A DNA stretch of 64,000 bases from Pseudomonas sp. CHM02 (GTDB taxonomy: Bacteria; Pseudomonadota; Gammaproteobacteria; Pseudomonadales; Pseudomonadaceae). The notes beneath the pieces were generated by a model. The model was not told the origin of the DNA. It saw only the letters and a list, made by a program, of their open reading frames with translations, and searched no databases. Below, piece by piece: positions 60,287-64,000 of this stretch; the first letter of the stretch is position 1; each line of letters opens with the position of its first letter. The stretch lies in assembly GCF_000612585.1 (NCBI RefSeq), contig NZ_JFCA01000013.1, forward strand, positions 1-64,000, given 5' to 3'. Both the position numbers and the translations under genes were made by a program.

Positions 60287-61516
60287 CTACAGGTCCGGCG
60301 CGATGGGCAGGTCGATGCTGCCGTCGAGGAACTGGGTGGGGCCGTTGGCGTTGGGGTTGATATCGAACTCGAAGATTTCCGTGGGCAGCCACAAGGTCGC
60401 GCAGGCATTCGGGATGTCTACCACGCCACTGATATGTCCCTGCACCGGAGCCGAGCCGAGCAGCGCATAGCCCTGGGCCGGCGAATAGCCGAACTTGGTC
60501 AGGTAATTGATCGCATTCAGGCACGCCTGGCGGTAGGCGACATTGACGTCCAGGTAGTGCTGCTGGCCCTGCTCGTCCACCGAGATGCCTTCGAAGATCA
60601 GGTAGTTCTTGTAGTTCGGCGTGATCGGGCTCGGCTTGAACACCGGGTTCTTGATCCCGTACTTGGCCATGCCGCCCTTGATCAGCTCGACCTTCATGTG
60701 CACCCAGCCGGCCATTTCGATGGCGCCGCAGAAGGTAATTTCGCCGTCGCCCTGGCTGAAGTGCAGGTCGCCCACCGACAGCCCGGCACCCTTGACGTAG
60801 ACCGGGAAGAAGATCTTCGAACCCCGCGACAAATCCTTGATATCGCAGTTACCGCCGTGTTCGCGCGGCGGCACCGTGCGTGCGCCGGTCGCTGCCGCAT
60901 CGTCACGGGCCTGGCCGGTGAGCTTGCCCATGTGGGCAGTGGCAGCCAGTGGCGCGTTGGCCAGGGGCGGAACGCGGGTGGGGTTGGTGTCGATCAGTTC
61001 CTGTTCGCGACGGTTCCAGTCGGCGAGCATCACCGGGTCGGGCAGGCAGCCAATCAGGCCGGGATGGATCAGCCCGGCAAAGTTCACCCCGGGAATGTGC
61101 CGCGAGCTGGTGAACATGCCTTTGAAATCCCAGATGGCTTTTTGTGCGCTGGGGAAGTGATCGGTGAGAAAGCCACCGCCATTCTGTCGCGAGAAGAACC
61201 CGTTGAAGCCCCACTGGGAGTCGGCCTTGGCGCCGATATCCAGCAAGTCCACCACCAGCAGGTCCCCCGGTTCGGCGCCGTGTACACCCACCGGGCCCGA
61301 CAGGTAATGCACGGTGGACAGGTCCACATCGCGTACATCGCTGGCGTCGTCGTTGTTCTTGATCGCACCGGCGGTCCAATCGTAGGTCTCGAGGATGAAG
61401 TCATCGCCCGGCTTGACCCAGCAGGCCATCGGGATATCCGGGTGCCAGCGGTTATGGATTTGCTCGTTCTCGGTGACAGGCTGGTTGAGGTCGACTTTGA
61501 TCAGCGTTTCAGTCAT
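60287..61516 (-). CDS. fmdA: Formamidase (acetamidase/formamidase family)
   Basis: A 409-residue FmdA/AmdA-type amidohydrolase converting formamide to formate and ammonia. Motifs include HNRWHPDIP, LVVDLLDIG, HPGLIGCLP, REHGGNCDIKDLSRG and GDLHFSQGDGE, which hold the metal- and substrate-binding residues of the family. It is the first gene of fmdA-fmdB-amiE-amiB, all within 15 bp of each other. Confidence 0.92.
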   Translation of the reverse strand: MTETLIKVDLNQPVTENEQIHNRWHPDIPMACWVKPGDDFILETYDWTAGAIKNNDDASDVRDVDLSTVHYLSGPVGVHGAEPGDLLVVDLLDIGAKADSQWGFNGFFSRQNGGGFLTDHFPSAQKAIWDFKGMFTSSRHIPGVNFAGLIHPGLIGCLPDPVMLADWNRREQELIDTNPTRVPPLANAPLAATAHMGKLTGQARDDAAATGARTVPPREHGGNCDIKDLSRGSKIFFPVYVKGAGLSVGDLHFSQGDGEITFCGAIEMAGWVHMKVELIKGGMAKYGIKNPVFKPSPITPNYKNYLIFEGISVDEQGQQHYLDVNVAYRQACLNAINYLTKFGYSPAQGYALLGSAPVQGHISGVVDIPNACATLWLPTEIFEFDINPNANGPTQFLDGSIDLPIAPDL

Positions 61517-61583
61517 GGACTGGCTCCTGGACGGATGACGGGGTGCGTGCGATCCAGTCTCGGGCGGCCAGGAAAAACGGGAA

Positions 61584-61601
61584 ATACGTTGGATGACGTA
61601 T
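61584..61601. promoter_or_regulatory. Palindrome upstream of fmdA (possible operator)
   Basis: ATACGT-TGGATG-ACGTAT is a perfect 6-6-6 inverted repeat 67 bp before fmdA, in the 234 bp shared with the chemoreceptor gene. The binding protein is unknown. Confidence 0.35.
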
Positions 61602-61750
61602 GAACGACGGTGTCGCGGTTTTATTCCATCAATTCGCTCGATGACAGTTTCAGTATTTACTGATTGGACGCCTGGCAGGCGAGTGGTTAGATTCCACGGC
61701 GAAGATAGCTTTTAGCCATCACTCCTGACCCCTTGAATATCGAGCCTTCC

Positions 61751-63391
61751 ATGAAAAAACCTGTGTCGTTGGCGATGCGTATCGGACTGGGCTTCGCGTC
61801 CACCCTGTCGTTGCTGGTGCTGATCACTGCCGTCGGTATTCAACGCGTGGGTTTTATCGACAGCACGCTCAAGGATGTCGGTGAAAAAGCCGCCTTGGTC
61901 CAGCGCTACGCGATCAATTTCCGAGGCAGCGTGCACAACCGCGCCATCGCCATTCGCGACGCGGTACTGGTCAAGGATGAACCGGCGCTCAACCGCCACC
62001 TGGCTGAGATCGACCAGCTCAAGCGCGATTACCAGGACTCTGCCGTGATGATGGATCGCCTGTTCGCCAACACCACTGCCAGCGCCGAGGAAACCCGCCT
62101 GCTGGGCGAAATCAAGGCCATCGAGACCCAGGCCCTGGCCTCCACCGAACGGGTGATCAACCTGCGACGCAGCAATGACATCGCTGGCGCCCAGGACTTG
62201 CTGCTGGCCCAGGCTTCGCCCAACTACACCGAGTGGCTCAAACGCGTGAACGCGCTGATCGACTTCGAAGAGGCGCAAATCAAGCAACGCCTGGATACCG
62301 TGCAATCGGCCGCCAGCAACTTTGCCGTACTGATGGTGCTGGCCAGCGCCGTCGCGATCATCTTGAGCGTACTGGTGTCACTGCTGATTATCCGCAAGGT
62401 CAAGGCCACCCTGGGCGCCGAGCCGGAGGAAGTCGCCGAGGCGATCCGCCGCCTGGCCAATGGCGAGCTGAACCAGCGCATCGAAACCCGCTACCCCGAC
62501 AGCGTGATGGGCATCCTGAAAAACGCCCTGGCGCGCCTGAGCGACACCATCAGTGAAGTGCGCTCGGCAGCCCAGGCCCTGCGCCATTCTTCGGTCACCC
62601 TGTTGTCGGTGGCCAGCGATAACCGCCAGCAGATCAACCTGCAGACCAGTGAAGCCCAGCATGTGGCAGCCGCGATCACGCAAATGGCCGCCTCGGTCAG
62701 CGAGGTCTCGGGCTATGCCTCTGCCGCATCCAAGGCGACTATCCTGGCTGACGCCGAAGTGGACAGCGGCCACCGCCTGGTGGGCGAAGTGACCGTGGCC
62801 ATCGAGGAACTGGCGACGATCCTCGACCAGGCCACCAGCCGGGTCAACCAGGTGTCCAGCGACAGTGAAAACATCGAAACCGTGATCGAAGTGATCAACG
62901 CCATCGCCGCCCAGACCAACCTGCTGGCGCTGAACGCCGCGATTGAGGCCGCGCGTGCCGGTGAACATGGCCGCGGATTTGCGGTGGTAGCCGATGAAGT
63001 CCGCTCCCTGGCGACGCGCACCCAGGAGTCCACCCAGGAAATCCGCGACATGATCGGCAAGCTGCAAAGCGGCACCCAGGACGCCGCCGACATCATGCAG
63101 CGCAGCCGCAGCCTGGCCCAGGTCACCGTGACGCAGACCCGCGACTCCCAGTTGGCGCTGGGCAAGATCAGCCAGGAAGTCGGCGCGATCAATGCCATGA
63201 ATGCGCAGATCGCCAGTGCTTCGGTGCAGCAAAGCGCGGCCGCCGAAGAGGTGGCGCAGAACGTCACGCGCATCCACAGCTCCACCGTGCAATCGGCGGC
63301 CGGCTCCGAGCAGGTGGAAAACTCCAATCACGAACTGGCGGAGCTGGCGGATCGCTTGAGCACCAAGGTAGCGTTCTTCAACGTGGCCTAG
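61751..63391 (+). CDS. Methyl-accepting chemotaxis protein
   Basis: A 546-residue chemoreceptor. It has transmembrane helix 1 at about residues 10-31, a four-helix-bundle periplasmic sensor to about 195, transmembrane helix 2 ([20 protein letters not shown]), HAMP, and the signalling hairpin [18 protein letters not shown]. The ATG at 61751 is preferred to a TTG 18 bp upstream. It is divergent from the amide operon, so an amide or related signal is possible but not shown. No C-terminal CheR-tethering pentapeptide. Confidence 0.9.
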   Translation: MKKPVSLAMRIGLGFASTLSLLVLITAVGIQRVGFIDSTLKDVGEKAALVQRYAINFRGSVHNRAIAIRDAVLVKDEPALNRHLAEIDQLKRDYQDSAVMMDRLFANTTASAEETRLLGEIKAIETQALASTERVINLRRSNDIAGAQDLLLAQASPNYTEWLKRVNALIDFEEAQIKQRLDTVQSAASNFAVLMVLASAVAIILSVLVSLLIIRKVKATLGAEPEEVAEAIRRLANGELNQRIETRYPDSVMGILKNALARLSDTISEVRSAAQALRHSSVTLLSVASDNRQQINLQTSEAQHVAAAITQMAASVSEVSGYASAASKATILADAEVDSGHRLVGEVTVAIEELATILDQATSRVNQVSSDSENIETVIEVINAIAAQTNLLALNAAIEAARAGEHGRGFAVVADEVRSLATRTQESTQEIRDMIGKLQSGTQDAADIMQRSRSLAQVTVTQTRDSQLALGKISQEVGAINAMNAQIASASVQQSAAAEEVAQNVTRIHSSTVQSAAGSEQVENSNHELAELADRLSTKVAFFNVA

Positions 63392-64000
63392 CGTTTGTCG
63401 CGCTTCATCTGCATGGTCAGGGTGAAACGGTCTGCGGGGTAGACCGTTTCCGACACCGCAATCACCGCGCCGCTCTCGTCGCGGTACTGACGGATGATAT
63501 TCAACCCCAGCGTACCGCCCTGCGCCTTGAGGCTGGCGGCCAATTCGGCCGATAGCTGCACCGGCCGCACCTGCTGGTCCACCACATCGATATGCCGCGA
63601 GAACGCCTTGCCGATCAGCGCGGCGATCAGTTCGTCCGGGTGCTTGCGCGCTTCGGGAATCACCTCGGCAAAAGTCTGCTCGGCATACACGTCGGTCCAG
63701 CACAACGGCGCGTTGCCGGCGCTGGCATCGACCTTGATGCTCGACACACAGAAGTAATGCCCGCCCGGCTCCAGCCCCAGGCGCCGGGCCAGGGCGATGT
63801 CGGCGACGAACTCGCGCACCGCCTGGATATCGCGGATATGGGTTTCGGCCACCTGTACCAGGTCGGCCACCGACGCCATCGCCTGGGAATACCCGCCTTG
63901 CGGTGAAGCGGCTTCGACCCGCGTGCCCACACGCTTGCGCCGCGAGACCATGCCCTGCCCCTGCAATTGGTCGATGGCCGCGCGCACGGTGTGCCGGCTC
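63388..64000 (-). CDS. GntR-family regulator with UTRA domain (5' end beyond window)
   Basis: The end of the winged HTH is visible ([20 protein letters not shown]), followed by a UTRA/chorismate-lyase-like ligand domain ([45 protein letters not shown]). The gene runs off the window, so the N-terminus is missing. Its stop codon overlaps the chemoreceptor stop by 4 bp, convergently. HutC/FarR type. Confidence 0.85.
   Translation of the reverse strand, partial: SRHTVRAAIDQLQGQGMVSRRKRVGTRVEAASPQGGYSQAMASVADLVQVAETHIRDIQAVREFVADIALARRLGLEPGGHYFCVSSIKVDASAGNAPLCWTDVYAEQTFAEVIPEARKHPDELIAALIGKAFSRHIDVVDQQVRPVQLSAELAASLKAQGGTLGLNIIRQYRDESGAVIAVSETVYPADRFTLTMQMKRDKR

Overview
The window is chromosomal DNA from a fluorescent Pseudomonas, most like the P. 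fluorescens group. The reasons are a complete pvdP-pvdM-pvdN-pvdO-pvdF-pvdE-fpvA-pvdD-pvdJ-pvdI pyoverdine block in the order known from P. aeruginosa, a high-GC codon pattern, and REP/REPIN-type extragenic palindromes. I saw no rRNA, tRNA, CRISPR array, insertion sequence or prophage gene.

Layout. 0.1-3.4 kb: an aldo/keto reductase, short-chain dehydrogenase and SRPBCC operon with a divergent LysR regulator. 3.5-8.3 kb: a polyamine-type operon (glutamine-synthetase-like gamma-glutamylpolyamine synthetase, periplasmic polyamine-binding protein, FAD amine oxidase) with a divergent AraC regulator. 8.4-13.0 kb: a TonB-dependent siderophore receptor without a signalling domain, an MFS exporter with a divergent AraC regulator, and an AhpD-like protein. 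13.1-15.0 kb: an Lrp-type regulator divergent from methionine gamma-lyase. 14.9-55.0 kb: pyoverdine maturation, export, uptake and assembly. 55.0-57.9 kb: a decayed hicB-like remnant, an MFS transporter and a MATE transporter. 57.9-61.5 kb: an amide-hydrolysis operon fmdA-fmdB-amiE-amiB. 61.7-64 kb: a chemoreceptor and a GntR regulator cut by the window end.

How the pyoverdine genes work together. Three NRPSs on the minus strand (pvdI, pvdJ, pvdD) carry eight modules. Reading the adenylation-domain specificity residues by eye gives D-Ser, Lys, X, D-Ser, Ser, Lys, X, Ser and then a thioesterase. X is most likely N5-formyl-N5-hydroxyornithine, because pvdF (hydroxyornithine transformylase) is present. 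PvdE would export the precursor ferribactin. PvdP, PvdM, PvdN and PvdO would mature it in the periplasm, and FpvA would re-import the ferric form. Four sites match the PvdS iron-starvation box (TAAAT-N16-CGT) exactly and face pvdP, pvdM, pvdF and pvdE; a variant lies in front of pvdI. pvdL, pvdA, pvdH, pvdS and the fpvI/fpvR regulators are not in the window.

The most noteworthy points are the predicted eight-residue peptide, near-identical DNA tracts shared between adenylation domains, loss of most zinc ligands in PvdM, a frameshifted hicB-like antitoxin remnant in front of pvdI, and a mixed formamidase/aliphatic-amidase operon that keeps the AmiB-type AAA+ ATPase.
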